The notes beneath the pieces were generated by a model, which saw only the letters and a program-made list of their open reading frames with translations, did no database searches and was not told the origin of the DNA. Made by a program: the position numbers and the translations under genes. From Phymatolithon calcareum (Eukaryota; Rhodophyta; Florideophyceae; Hapalidiales): a stretch of DNA of 64,000 nucleotides. The DNA is taken from assembly GCA_977006965.1 (NCBI GenBank), contig OZ345380.1:744001-808000 (forward strand), read 5' to 3'. Each line of letters opens with the position of its first letter. Positions within the stretch are counted from its first letter, which is position 1. Below are positions 1-10,072 of this stretch, one piece after another.

Positions 1-109
1 TCAACACACATAGCTCTACCCAGCCTTCGCGCCTCGAACTCCCGCTACAAAATGGCTCCTTCGTTTAGAACTTACCGAATTCGGAACACCTAACTATCGA
101 AGACCGCGT

Positions 110-620
110 TCGACGGGAAAGACCCTATGCTAATCCTGGACTTCCTGTGTTGCTTCGTTCGTGAAGCTGATACACTTCGGATGAGCGGGGCATAAGCATT
201 CTTAGCGCTCCCGCATTACCTGCGCCGGTTCGCTCTGAGCTAATTTGAATCCATTCACCATTCATTCTTGACATCGAATGGCGGTGTTACATGTTGGCCG
301 GAAGCAGTTCAATACCGACTTCGATCGTTTGCTACCCCATCATAGATACAGACAGAACTTCGAGTTTTGCGCAAAGTACAGCAGCAAGACGGGGAGGACG
401 AGCGCAATTACAACACATGGCTGTATGTCGCCTACCGTCGGTCTGGTAATGTTTTTTCGGTGGACGAAAAATGCACGATGTTCGAGTCCGGCCTCGCACC
501 GGATATACAGCCACTGGTGTCCCGACATTGGGAGGCTCATACAGAGATCAGCTTCCTCGAGCTAGTCGAGTGTGCACGCACGGAAGACGCCGCTAATAGG
601 CTCTGGTTCGGAAGGGAAAA
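110..620 (+). pseudogene. Gypsy element A: Gag remnant
   Basis: Conceptual translation, switching frame several times, gives a Ty3/Gypsy Gag-like stretch. Early on it reads like a small-genome-size motif ending LDFLCCFVREAD. Near 450-600 it has a segment resembling FESGLAPDIQPLVSRH followed by FLELVECAR, the pattern of the Gag C-terminal half where 'the L-P-x-I-x-x-L-V' block precedes a charged helix. Stops and frameshifts lie between the pieces, so no Gag polyprotein can be made. No zinc knuckle is seen. The following 620-1787 should hold the rest of Gag and the protease, but I recognise nothing reliable there. Same strand and order as the RT piece at 1788, so probably one element. Confidence 0.6.
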
Positions 621-1787
621 ACTTCACAGCGGCACACAGCATTGCGACGCTGTGCCCCTGCAATTTTGCTGCAGAGCACATCCACTTCTAATGACGCACT
701 TTTCGCGCGTTCCAGCGGTCAGCAGGGTAATGGTGAGCTTCTCTTCCTCGGCGACTCCGAATCAATGTAATTTTTGGCCTCGATCACGACCTCCGACTTG
801 CCGTCGGCTTTCCTGTATCCTTCCGAGTAGGACCGAGTTCAGGATGAATCTGTACTGCTGGAAACAACTCGCAAGTTTGACCTCATCGCCCGCTACGTTC
901 CCCCGATACACATTCCTGGTACACGCGGAAATTCGAACAGACCGAGGTGTGTCGATATACCGAAAACGTGAGCCGTACGTCGAGAAGACCTCTGTTTTCG
1001 CTCCTATGCGGTGGGGCCCATTGCGCCCGATTGTGGAGAGCCAGACTTCTGCGTGGTACTAAACAATTTCGAACAGCTGGGAGAGCTCTCATCGGGCGAA
1101 TGACCACTGCGAAACCGAGGACACCCAGGAAATTGCGCCGACTCCCGTTTCGGGGCCCCATAACCGGGGAATACTCAGGGAGCATTTAGCTACAGTGGTC
1201 GAAAAACTGGTGTGCCCGCTTTGTGGAAGCAGTCTTTCCCCGATAGAGGCAGATAAAGATGACTGATGGTACGGGTAAGCCTATCACTCGGCGAGCACTC
1301 AAGCAATTACCCAGTGTCCGTCCACTTCCGATTGCGCAAGAGTATGACTCTACACTTGGTCACGTATCACGAAAGCTACGCGTGGCTAAAGCGACCATGC
1401 TGGCGCCCGAATCCGAAACTTGGGTGATGCTGTCGTCGGAGCGGGTGGTACTAGCAGTGCAGCAGCCCTTGTAGAAGCTGCATCCCGCGTACGATATTTC
1501 GATCTCGAATGGCGTGGCCACCCTATCACCAAAAGACGCACGTGGTGGGTACGGTCTTTCTGCACCCGACAGAAGTGCTAAAGAGCTCCGTTTCCGTCGC
1601 AGAGGTTCTATGATTGATCTCAGACACGGAAGCAGACATCTAGATCCCCCATGACACGCCAAGGGTATAATACCAGGGCAGAATCACGAAGTTCGTGCAA
1701 GCTTAGACCTGTCTCACGTAGCCGAAGGTCATCGGGACTCTATTTGCGGTCACTTAATTCCCTTTTCGCGAATGTAGAGCGGCGAGC

Positions 1788-2200
1788 TTGGCGAAATATC
1801 GGCGACTATGCATCGAATTGACTTTGACTCTAGGAGAAAGAGCGGTCGCCTCGCCTCCGTATCGCGCAGGCCCTCGAGCTCTCCAGGTGGAACAGGCGGA
1901 AGTGGATCGCATTCTGTTCAAAGGAGCCATTGAGCCAGAACAGTCTCCCTGGGTGTCTACGGTGGTTTTGGTACCCGAATCCGAGGGAAGTTTGCTCTTT
2001 TGTGTCGAATATCGTGTGCTCAATCTAGTGACCGTTAAGGATACTTACCCAATCCCGAGAATGGACGAGCGCATCAATTCACTGGGCACAGCAAAGGTAT
2101 TCTCGACCTTAGATCGTAACTCCGCATACTGGCTTGTCCCGATTGCGGGAAACGACCGGGCGCGACCTACGAAATTTCTTAGACTGCCCGCAGCTGTTGC
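1788..2200 (+). pseudogene. Gypsy element A: reverse transcriptase, first half
   Basis: The open frame carries the fingers and first palm part of a Ty3/Gypsy RT. Visible blocks are the VEQAEVDRILFKGAIEP helix, SPWVSTVVLVP, a CVEYRVLN block (normally C-V-D-Y-R-x-L-N), YPIPRMDE, and VFSTLDRNSAYW, which contains the first catalytic Asp. Family-like sequence stops after TKFLRLP near 2194; the expected F-G-L and YLDD blocks do not follow. Related sequence resumes near 7560-7630 on the same strand, which indicates that a second element was inserted here. The upstream protease is not recognisable. Confidence 0.85.
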
Positions 2201-2373
2201 TGCGTCTGCGGTGTTGACGCAAGGGACGAGTGTCGCCGAGCTGTTTCGTTCTCCGGTATTCGTGGTTGTCAAGGTTGAGCTGCTTGCTTCCGTTGAGCAG
2301 TTTCTGTTGAGTATTTTTCTCTGGTTTGTGCAGCTTCGACTAAGCTGTTTTGATTGGAAGTTACCTGCGCAAT

Positions 2374-3590
2374 ATGGTGAACAACTGTAGCAACAACGGT
2401 CGAGAGGATGTTGAGAACCGCATGGAATTGGTGCCGGAATACGACGCGGATTGTCTGGATGAGATTGTGCAGAACACTGCTGTAGTCCAGGAGAATGAGG
2501 ATATGGCCGGAGAAGGGAAGCCGAAGTTGTCACTGGAGCAGTTGCACAAGATGGTCTCGAAGATTTAAGAGACCCTTTCCGTTCGTGGCAATGAATAGAA
2601 GTGCACGATCAATGCCCGCCAGCCGCCACATTGCAGCTCCAACGCCGAGTATGCTGAGTCATCCTGTGTGCGATCCTCCGTAAACGAAGAATAGGAGCCG
2701 TCGTTACAAGGACCGGGAACATACCCATCGGATCGGTGGATCCCGAAAGGATTCGAATGTCCTACGACGAGGACACTGCCATGTACAGGGATCTGGATGT
2801 ATTCCCTTCCCACTTGGCGTTCATTGCTTATCACAAGGGCTTGCAAGATCTGCGATGCAAGCGCGTTGGCGATGCGACATTTTTCGCGGTAAAGCGCGCA
2901 TGGAACCGGCTCTTCAGAGACTTCCCCGTCACAGAGACGACCAAGAAGCGCTTGTCACCACATGCGTTTGACGGAGATTCTCGAATTGTGTTCGAGGAGG
3001 TGGCCAATAACAACTTGGACGCCAGTGTAGACGAGTTATGGGTGTTGTTGGAGCAGCGTCTGTGCAATGATGTGCACCAGGCTGCGCTGCAGGACTGGTA
3101 TTTTGATATGAAATGGAACAAGCGTCGTGAATCGTTCGCAACGTTTGCACAGCGACTGCGATCCGCAGCACTTGCGTTCCCTGGCGGTGTAAGGGAGGAG
3201 GTTCTCCTTAACCGACTCAAGACTGGAATCCCTACACGCATGAAGGACCAATCACATCTAATTTCGGGAATCATTGGTGTCGTTGTGTCCAAGTTGAGCC
3301 GTCTATCTTCTGCAACCCATTCACGCGAGCAAGCTCGGGAAGTCACGGAGGACACCAGAGGAACTGCGCGAAACAATTTACACACCAAGTGTCGGATCTA
3401 GCCAGTTCGCCCGTTTGACGTGCCACTACTGTGGAGTGAAGGGTCACATCGCGCGGTTCTGTGAGAAGAAGAAACGGGAAGAGCACTCTGCGGAACACTC
3501 GGGAAAAGCCCGCCGGAGTCGCTCATCGCCCACAGGGACGAGTCCCCAGACAGCCCAGGAGAAGGGCACAGGGCCGATGAATTGACTTCC
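2374..3590 (+). pseudogene. Gypsy element B: Gag with CCHC zinc knuckle
   Basis: Three frames are needed. An acidic N-terminal piece starts at the ATG at 2374 and stops at 2568. The main body runs in another frame from about 2736 (first ATG 2757) to a TAG at 3399-3401, with the helical, charged make-up typical of Gag. A CX2CX4HX4C zinc knuckle follows at 3421-3462 in the +1 frame, then a basic, Ser-rich tail to a TGA near 3583. The knuckle would bind genomic RNA during particle assembly. The frame changes mean that Gag is broken in at least two places. Confidence 0.75.
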
Positions 3591-3654
3591 CAACTGGCGG
3601 AGGATAGAGATTTCGAGGGAGTGTGCACCTGCCCAGAGCCAACTTTAGGAGGGT

Positions 3655-4005
3655 TTGTGGATGAGTACATTTTGGTCAAAAGTCGAGGTTTTCCGTCAGA
3701 GTTTCTGGGTTCCTATTGATACCGCTGCGCGTTCCGTTTGGGTTCACAAGGTATGGTTCATCGACCATGGTGGTGTTCTAGATGAGAACTGTGGATCAGA
3801 TTCCGCGTTACACGGAATTTGCCTTGACGAGGCAAGCAAGGGAGTGATTGCATTAAAGCTTTGGGGCGAACTGCTTACCGAAAAAGTGCAAGTCAAGTCA
3901 ACTTTATCTGACATTATCCTAATCGGGCGAAACCTTTGGCGAAAGCACGGCCTGGTGATGAACCCTCAAACTAACGTCGGCTCGATTTTTTATACGGAAA
4001 GCGAA
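3655..4005 (+). pseudogene. Gypsy element B: aspartic protease remnant
   Basis: The frame contains VPIDTAARSVWV, a degenerate form of the retropepsin active-site block in which the usual D-T/S-G triplet reads D-T-A. About 85 residues later ILIGRNLWRKHGL matches the conserved C-terminal I-L/I-G-R-x-x-L/W-x-x-x-x-G block of Gypsy proteases. The protease would cut Gag and Pol in the particle. Loss of the active-site Gly and the lack of a continuous frame into Gag suggest it is inactive. Confidence 0.6.
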
Positions 4006-4016
4006 TCTCGGGGCCA

Positions 4017-5000
4017 TTGTCACGTACGGAAGTATCATCTCTGGACGAGGACGTGTGCAAAGTCGTAAAGGACAGCGGGGTCGACGACATACTCATGAAT
4101 GGAACTGATTTCTCGGAGTTCTCAAATGACCCGTCTATGCAAAAAAGGCTCAAAGATCTGATATGGGCCAAGCGGGCAATTTTTAAGTGGCTGGGATCCA
4201 TCTCGGGGATAAAACATCGCGTCCAGCTGAAGGAGGAAGATAAGCCGGTATGTTGTCCGGTCAGGCGTCGAGCGCCGAAGGAGGAAGAAGTGGAAAGGAC
4301 GTCGATGGAAAAGCTTCTTCACATGGGAATACTGGAGCCATGTGTTTCGCAGTGGGCAGCGAGCAATGTGTTCGTGCCAAAGAACAACGAAACGGTTACC
4401 GATTCATACCCGATGGAGGACGTGCGCGAAACCCTGGACTACTTAGCGAACAAGAAGATTTTCTCGACGTTTGATCTGAAGGACGTGTTCTTCCAAGTGG
4501 ATCTGGAGGAAGACTCAAAGCCGTGCACCGCCATACGTACGGTTCTTGGATTTCTACAGTACACACGGCTCCCACAAGGCCTCAAATATTCGCCTGCAAC
4601 TCTCGAGAGTATTGTTAATACTATTCTCGTCGACAGGAAGGGACGAGATGTCATGGCGTTCATGGATGACGCAAGTGTCCGGAATGACACTGAAGAGGAC
4701 CACTTGCAGTCTTTGAAGTCTATTTTGGATACCCTTTTTGCGGCTAATGCGCGATTTAAACTCTCAGAGTGGCACTTTCGCGTACCCAGTGTCGAGGTAC
4801 TAGGCCATCTGATCGATGAGAATGGACTCCAGCCCTCATTAGGGCATCTAATGGCGATACGAGGGCTCGTGGAGCCGGCCTCTGGTGACGAACTGATGCG
4901 GTTTCTCTGGCTGGTAAAACTTTTTCTCGAACTTTGTGGACCGCTTTGCAGATACTTCTATATCCCTCTGCACGGTCTTGAAGGTGAAGGGGTTTTCTAA
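4017..5000 (+). pseudogene. Gypsy element B: reverse transcriptase
   Basis: The frame of about 327 codons has the RT blocks in order: HRVQLKEEDKPV at the entry, a helix ending MGILEP, SNVFVPKN, DSYPMEDV, IFSTFDLKDVFFQVDL (first catalytic Asp), LPQGLKYSPATLE, FMDD at 4659-4670 (the catalytic Asp pair) and LGHLIDENGL. The block normally containing C-V-D-Y-R-x-L-N, about a dozen residues between VFVPKNN and TVTDSYP, is missing without loss of frame. This looks like an in-frame deletion. The frame ends at 5000 and RNase H follows after a frame change. Confidence 0.85.
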
Positions 5001-5478
5001 GAAGCAACGCCACAGCCAGAAGCTAATTATACCAGATTGGGATCAGCGGTGGGGAGCAGAACAACTCCAAGCGTGGAAGGACTTGAAGGACGCATTAAGT
5101 AATCCCGATGCTTTGGCACCGCCAAAACGCGGTGCGGAAAAGAAGATCATGACCGATGCGAGCTCATACGGTTTGGTTGGAGTGCTGTTGCAGAAGGACA
5201 CTAATGGGAAGTGGAGACCGGTAGCCTACACGAGCAAGACGTTGAAGAAGTCCGAGCTCGACTACGCCGTCACGGAGAAGGAGTGCTATACTGTCGTACA
5301 CGCACTACTCAAATGGCACCGCTATTTATATGGCGAGAAGTTTGTGGTCTTGACAGACCATCTGGGGTTGAAGTGGCTACTAAGCCTGAAACCCCCACGG
5401 AGAGGTTCACAGGCTGTGTATTGGAGGTACAGGGATTCGATTTCGAGGTGCTGTAGGAAAAGGGAAGCAACCTCGTAG
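4936..5478 (+). pseudogene. Gypsy element B: RNase H
   Basis: The frame shows a Gypsy-type RNase H: IMTDASSYGLVGVLLQ (first catalytic Asp), WRPVAYTSKTL, then YAVTEKECYTVVHAL carrying the catalytic Glu, and FVVLTDHLGLKWLL carrying a further catalytic Asp. It would remove the RNA strand during cDNA synthesis. The normal HNVVADALSR-type tail is split: the frame ends at 5478, and a match to it (VVPDMLSRDA) continues in another frame from about 5470. It overlaps the RT frame by about 65 bases, a sign of frameshifting mutation. Confidence 0.85.
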
Positions 5479-6205
5479 TGCCGGACATGCTCAGTCGGGA
5501 TGCGATCCGGAATCCGCTGTGCCAACTCTGCTATACTACGCTAAGCGGAGACGTGCTCGAGGAGGTTGCACAGTATGCAATGGAACCGGTGTCCGTGGTG
5601 TCCGAGGCTGCAATCACCCGTGCTGGTGTCTCTATAGAGGAGTTTTGCTCGTCCCAATCCGAAGAATTTGGCAATGTCTCAGTATGCAACCAACAATGCG
5701 CTTATGTTGCTCAACGAGGAGGGATCCAGAGCATTTGAGAGACAAGGTTCTAAATCATGTTCATGGTACAGCCCTCACTGGACATTATCGCTCGCGAAGG
5801 ACCTTTGCGCGGATGCGAGGGCGGTACTGGTGTAAAGGATAGATGCAAGATGTTGTCAAATTTACTAAGCAGTGCTTACCTTGTACCGTGAGCGAGGACC
5901 GAAAGCCAAGACGGCAAGCCCCGCTTGAGGTCATTCACCCAAAGGGGCGATTCGAGCAAGTCGCATTCGATATACAGACGATCACCGCAACGACGGCTAA
6001 GGGAAATATCAAGATTTTGGCCATTGTCGATGTTTTCACACGCTTTGTGCGTGCAATGCCAATCCCTAACGAGAAATCGGAAACCATTCCGCGAGTCATT
6101 GTTGACGAATGGGTTTCTGCATTTAGCCTTATGATGCGCCTACTTTCCGATCGTGGTGCCAATTTAATTCGCGAGGTTGTGGGTAAATGGGTGGGCTTTT
6201 GGTGA
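5478..6205 (+). pseudogene. Gypsy element B: integrase zinc-binding and core domains
   Basis: The HHCC zinc-binding domain is spread over about 5745-5890: HVHGTALTGH supplies the two His and KQCLPC the two Cys, with an in-frame TAG at 5840-5842 between them. The core has FDIQTI (first catalytic Asp) and LLSDRGANLI (second catalytic Asp). The expected third acidic residue is not found, because the frame stops at 6203-6205 and later text is scrambled. It would have inserted the cDNA; as read, it cannot be functional. Confidence 0.8.
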
Positions 6206-6488
6206 ATAGACGAGCGCTGACTTACTTGCTCCACTCGCAGGCAAACAGAACCGTGTAACGCTGGAATAGGACCGTCGCGCGGGATTTGGCAAGTTTTGTG
6301 TCCACCTGGGCCAGTGATTGGGAAGAGCATGTTGCGCTGTCGGCCTTCCGCTACAACTCAAGCGTGTGCGAGGCAACCGTTGCATAACTCCATACAAGGC
6401 CATTTTCGGCGCGGACGCTTTCGAGTCATGGGGAGAATTGGACTCTGGGTGAGATCCAGGCGAGCCGGAGTGCCTGTCTAAGGGAATT

Positions 6489-6854
6489 TTGAGGCTGCAC
6501 AAGGTGCTGGTGGGTAACGCGAAGAAGGTACATGGGCGAGCCGCCAGTCACTACGAAAAGGCGATAAAGGAGATAAATTACAATCCCGGTGAGCGCTTTT
6601 TGCTCTGGTCGTGCGAGATTTCCATGCACGAGGCCAAGAAAGTCGTCAAGCCGTGGGTCGGACCCTACGTCCTGGTGGCTCTGCTCGGTCGCGTTGGGTA
6701 TGAACTGAAGTCTGATGTTGGAGGAAGAACTGCTCTCGTGCTTGTGAACCGGCTCCGGCGTATTGGGGACCAAGTCATAGAGAGCGATAAACCGAAGGAC
6801 GGTGTTTTCCCAGGCAGCCTGCTCAATCTGGGAAAATCAAAAGCACCAAGATGA
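6489..6854 (+). pseudogene. Gypsy element B: integrase C-terminal GPY/F domain
   Basis: The reading frame contains NPGERFLLW followed by KPWVGPYVLVALLGRVGYEL, matching the GPY/F module at the C-terminus of many Ty3/Gypsy integrases, including the usual Val-Gly-Pro-Tyr core. No chromodomain follows, unlike element A. The frame closes at 6852-6854. It lies downstream of the broken core and in a different frame. Confidence 0.75.
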
Positions 6855-7560
6855 CACCGTATCCCGAGACCTGAACGATGCAACGATGGTTCAAGGTGCA
6901 AGTTGGTGGGTGACGTTCTAAACGATGGACAAGGGAGTCAGACCTTCCTGAGGTTGTCGTGGAGCTCTACGACATACGCAGCGCGGCGGAAACCGCGGAA
7001 ACTGCTGGTTCTAATTCGACTGTGGTTGCGGGCGCCGACGATAGCGGTGCCCCGGGCACCAACACACCGGCGTACGACGATGTTTTCGGATCGGAGACAG
7101 AGGATGAAGTAATCAACCGAGTTGCATAAGGGATTGTCGATGGTGGATGACTATGAGGACTTTTTCTGCTAAGCCAACGAATTGGAATGGTGGAACGACG
7201 GGTATGATTAGGTTTGGCTATAACGCGCGATGGAAGCTCGGTGGAGGTGCGCTCCTCGAGGGAGCTGGGGATTCGAATGAATTGAATTTGTTTGCTTGTT
7301 GATGATGAAAAAAAGGAAGTTGCGGCTTGGGCAAGGCTCGGCCGTGAGAAAAAGCGGAAAAAGATGATGTCTACTTGAAGTTTTATGCGTAAATTGATGT
7401 GCTTGTTTTTTGTCTGAATTGTGCCTGACTTTCTCAAGACTGTCTACGCTGCCGTAGTTTTATACGAGGGACGAATTTTGCACAAGAAGTAATCGGCTGT
7501 AAGCTAGACTGATCAACCGAGCACAACGATCACACGAGGAAATTTGTCTGAGTGTCGGTT
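6855..7560 (+). other. Element B 3' noncoding region, probably holding the 3' LTR
   Basis: No coding family is recognisable. A purine-rich tract near 7256-7265 could be the plus-strand primer, in which case the 3' LTR would begin near 7270. This is position-based inference, since no matching 5' LTR was found. Confidence 0.3.
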
Positions 7561-8454
7561 GCGTTTTGGTCACCAAGTTCTGGTGGCGCCACCCGAATGT
7601 GCGTCACATCTGTGAGGACTGCAAGTGAAAGCTGACTTCAATGGTCACCTGAAGCGGCTCCGCGTACGCACTGGTTCGTCGGGCGCGTACAGTGGTAATG
7701 ATCAGGCGCGTTATGAGCGCGCTGACGCACGATGATGTTGGGCGGGCGCTGCTGAGCGGATGATGAGGCTTCTGAAAATGTATTCTGCTCGTAGTGGATG
7801 CGACCCGCACGGCAGTCGTTAGTGAGAGCCAGCCTCCTCTGACCCAGACAGAACTGAAATCGTTCCTCGGATTGTGCAATGTATACCGCCGGTTCGTCCG
7901 CAACTTTGCAGAAATCGCAGCCCCGTTAAACAAACCTCTGCAAGGGCATGCGGACGAAGCACTCCCCTTTTGGCGACGTCGAGCTGCATGCTTATGGAAA
8001 GCTAATTTACGTGGTCACCCCTTCTCCGGTGCTAGCTCTCTCGAAACCGGGACTTCCATATTCGTTGGATACCGGTGCGAGTGCAAACATGGTAGGCATG
8101 GCAGCCTTTCAACTGGACCACGGAGAGCGTCGCCCTATTGGATTCTGGTCGCGTTCTCTCGTTCCAGCTGGAAAGAATTACTCGGCATCGGAGCGAGAAT
8201 GTTTATCGGTCCTTTGGGATTTGACAATATTGAGACCCTATCTGCAGGAGGAAAATTTCACCGTGTATACCGATCATGCGGCGCTGCGATGGATACTGGA
8301 AATCGCTGAACCTTCTGGGCGACTTATGGGCTGGAAGTTAAGCCTGTCGGAGATTACGTGCAACGTTTTCTACAAGAAATGGAAGAAAAACACGGAGACC
8401 GACGCGCTATCTCGCTTAAACACGCTGCGAATCAAACGCAGACTTGTACGATGA
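7560..8454 (+). pseudogene. Gypsy element A: RT end and RNase H
   Basis: After the nested element the first polyprotein resumes. A degenerate HLKRLRV block near 7640-7670 matches the helix that follows the RT catalytic Asp pair. A continuous frame from 7794 reads QTELKSFLGLCNVYRRFVRNFAEIA, the RT connection region, and shifts frame near 7950-7990. RNase H then follows in the frame ending at 8454, with LDTGASANMVGMAAFQ in place of the usual D-A-S-x-x-x-x-G-A-V-L, IGFWSRSL, YSASERECLSVLW (Glu), FTVYTDHAALRWIL (Asp) and DALSRLN. The middle of RT, including YLDD, is missing or unreadable. Confidence 0.8.
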
Positions 8455-8667
8455 AATGCCGATCATCCAAATGGGCGAATTTTCACAAAAAATCTCGATG
8501 CCGAGAGTGCCGAATATGAACCGTGAAATAGTCCGTCTCAGCCCGGAAGTATCAATGACGACAGACGAAATTCCCCCCCCCGTGCTTTTTACGAAATCTG
8601 GGATACACCTAGTCGGTCGGATGACTCTCCCCTAGGAGGAGACTGTGCTCGTACTGTCTTGCCACAG

Positions 8668-8811
8668 GAGCACGTGATGAAGGATATTATCGGGGATGGC
8701 GAGGGGGAAGACGGAAAGTGGCTTTTTCTTGCGCGCTGGTATGGGCCAAGAGCCGATACCACCTGGGAAACGACGTCACAATTACCTCGCAGCAAGATTC
8801 TCTCGTATTGA
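8668..8811 (+). pseudogene. Gypsy element A: chromodomain
   Basis: One frame from 8668 to a TGA at 8809-8811 reads as a chromodomain: an acidic linker, KWLFLARWYGP, ADTTWE, then LPRSKILSY. This is the order W/Y-x-V-R/K-W-x-G, x-x-T-W-E/P, helix, found in CHD and chromoviral integrase tails that direct insertion to modified chromatin. It starts only about 210 bases after the RNase H frame ends, so almost the whole integrase (normally more than 1 kb) has been deleted. It identifies element A as a chromovirus. Confidence 0.7.
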
Positions 8812-8969
8812 AAGCGGCGCCGGAGAACTTAGCCACCGGACACTGAAGATGCTATGGTGGGTTAAAAACTTAAATCCTATCAGATACGGAAACAGGGAAG
8901 ATGTTTATTTCCGCAGGGAGCCACTCGAAGGCCACAATAAGATACTGTCTGTGTTCGTAGTTGAGGACG

Positions 8970-10072
8970 GACTCACTCACACAGCAACCAGGATCGTATC
9001 GCGACAGAGTTAGCCTCATTTCGCTCTCCTTGATGTACTAGCGGCGCACGCGCGGACTGACGTTGACGGAGCTGCTCTAACGACAGAATTTCAAACTGTA
9101 AAGGGTCGTAATACACGAAGTCGCCGTGTAGGGTGTATTCGGTGTGCCCTCCGGAAAAAACCCAGTCCTCCGGGCGACTCAGGCGGAGGGACTGCGACAA
9201 CGAAACTGATTCTCAATCATGGGATGAGATTTTAAACATCAAACGACACAGGTCCGCTACGTTTTGCGCCCGTTCAGCTTGCCGGCAAGATCTAGTCGGT
9301 TAATGGCGGATACTAGAGCAGCTGGAACCTTCCAGAGCCTCTATCGATCGTATGTCTCCCAGAGCATCCAGGCAGTGACATTGACCGCGAACTCCGAGAC
9401 AGCAACGTTCCAAAGTTGCGAGTAGGGATAGTCTATTAGCATGGCAGAGCGATATGCGAAGACAGGACTGAGCAGTGCATACACACCGTAGGGTACCTCT
9501 AAGAGCGGTCACCATCCCGAAAGATGAACGAACCGATCCCCATACTGGTCGTGCCCCACTTCGAGGCAATGGCGCGGAATGAGGCACACTGCTTTACTGC
9601 GCCACTTGCACTCATACCGACCTCGGCTATCCTACAGACCGTCTGGCTCATTACTCTTCGCCATATCCCGAAAGCCGAGCGGGAGGGGCCTTTGCACCAT
9701 CATCACTGGCGAATTTCTGGAACTGGGAACTCCGTGTTGGTCAGGATCAAAATCCTCCCAAGAATAGATCCGAAAATGTGCGACCCGCTCGCAGTACATG
9801 TACTCCCCGTCTTCGCGCACCGCCCATATGTCAAATGGCGGTATCGTTCTTGACACAGAGCGCTGGCGCCGGGATGCCGCGGTACGAAACCGACAGCAAT
9901 CACGCACTCCTCCCGTTCTCAGGCCATGTTTACAACGTTCACGGAAGTATAAATGACCTTCAATGCCTCTCATAGAACGGCCACGCGTCGTTTCCAATCC
10001 CAAGTCTGGTCGCGAAGATTTGTACCCGCACAGCAAAATAACCATAACGAAGCATGTAGTCGGACAGTCCAT
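8970..10072 (-). pseudogene. Decayed coding region, family not recognised
   Basis: Minus-strand frames give three protein-like stretches in the order expected for one gene. The frame ending at 9632 contains DIWAVREDGEYMYCERV and YSWEDFDPDQHG. Between about 9500 and 9240 one frame reads VPYGVYALLSPVFAYRS, then LWNVAVSEFAVNVTAWMLWE, an in-frame stop, and LWKVPAALVSAINRLDLAGK. The frame ending at 8973 contains FVYYDPLQFEILSLEQLRQRQ. They are joined only across stops and frame changes. I do not recognise the family; its position beside Gypsy debris suggests a transposon or a host gene lost to transposon insertion. Confidence 0.4.

Larger units (their letters stand above)
2200..7560 (+). mobile_element. 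Gypsy element B nested inside element A (boundaries approximate)
   Basis: A complete set of Ty3/Gypsy modules in canonical order lies here on the plus strand: Gag with CCHC knuckle, aspartic protease, RT, RNase H, integrase HHCC, integrase core, and GPY/F C-terminal domain. The flanks are the two halves of another Gypsy polyprotein. Every module is damaged by stops, frameshifts or deletion, so the element cannot be autonomous. I could not find a convincing pair of LTRs or a target-site duplication; weak T-rich similarity between about 2300-2345 and 7405-7440 is not enough to call them. The left boundary lies between about 2194 and 2370, the right between about 7275 and 7625. Confidence 0.75.

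Noticed and set aside
2195-2370. Candidate 5' LTR of Gypsy element B
   Set aside because: Compared by eye with 7270-7560; only short T-rich similarity was found, and no TG...CA pair with matching flanks.
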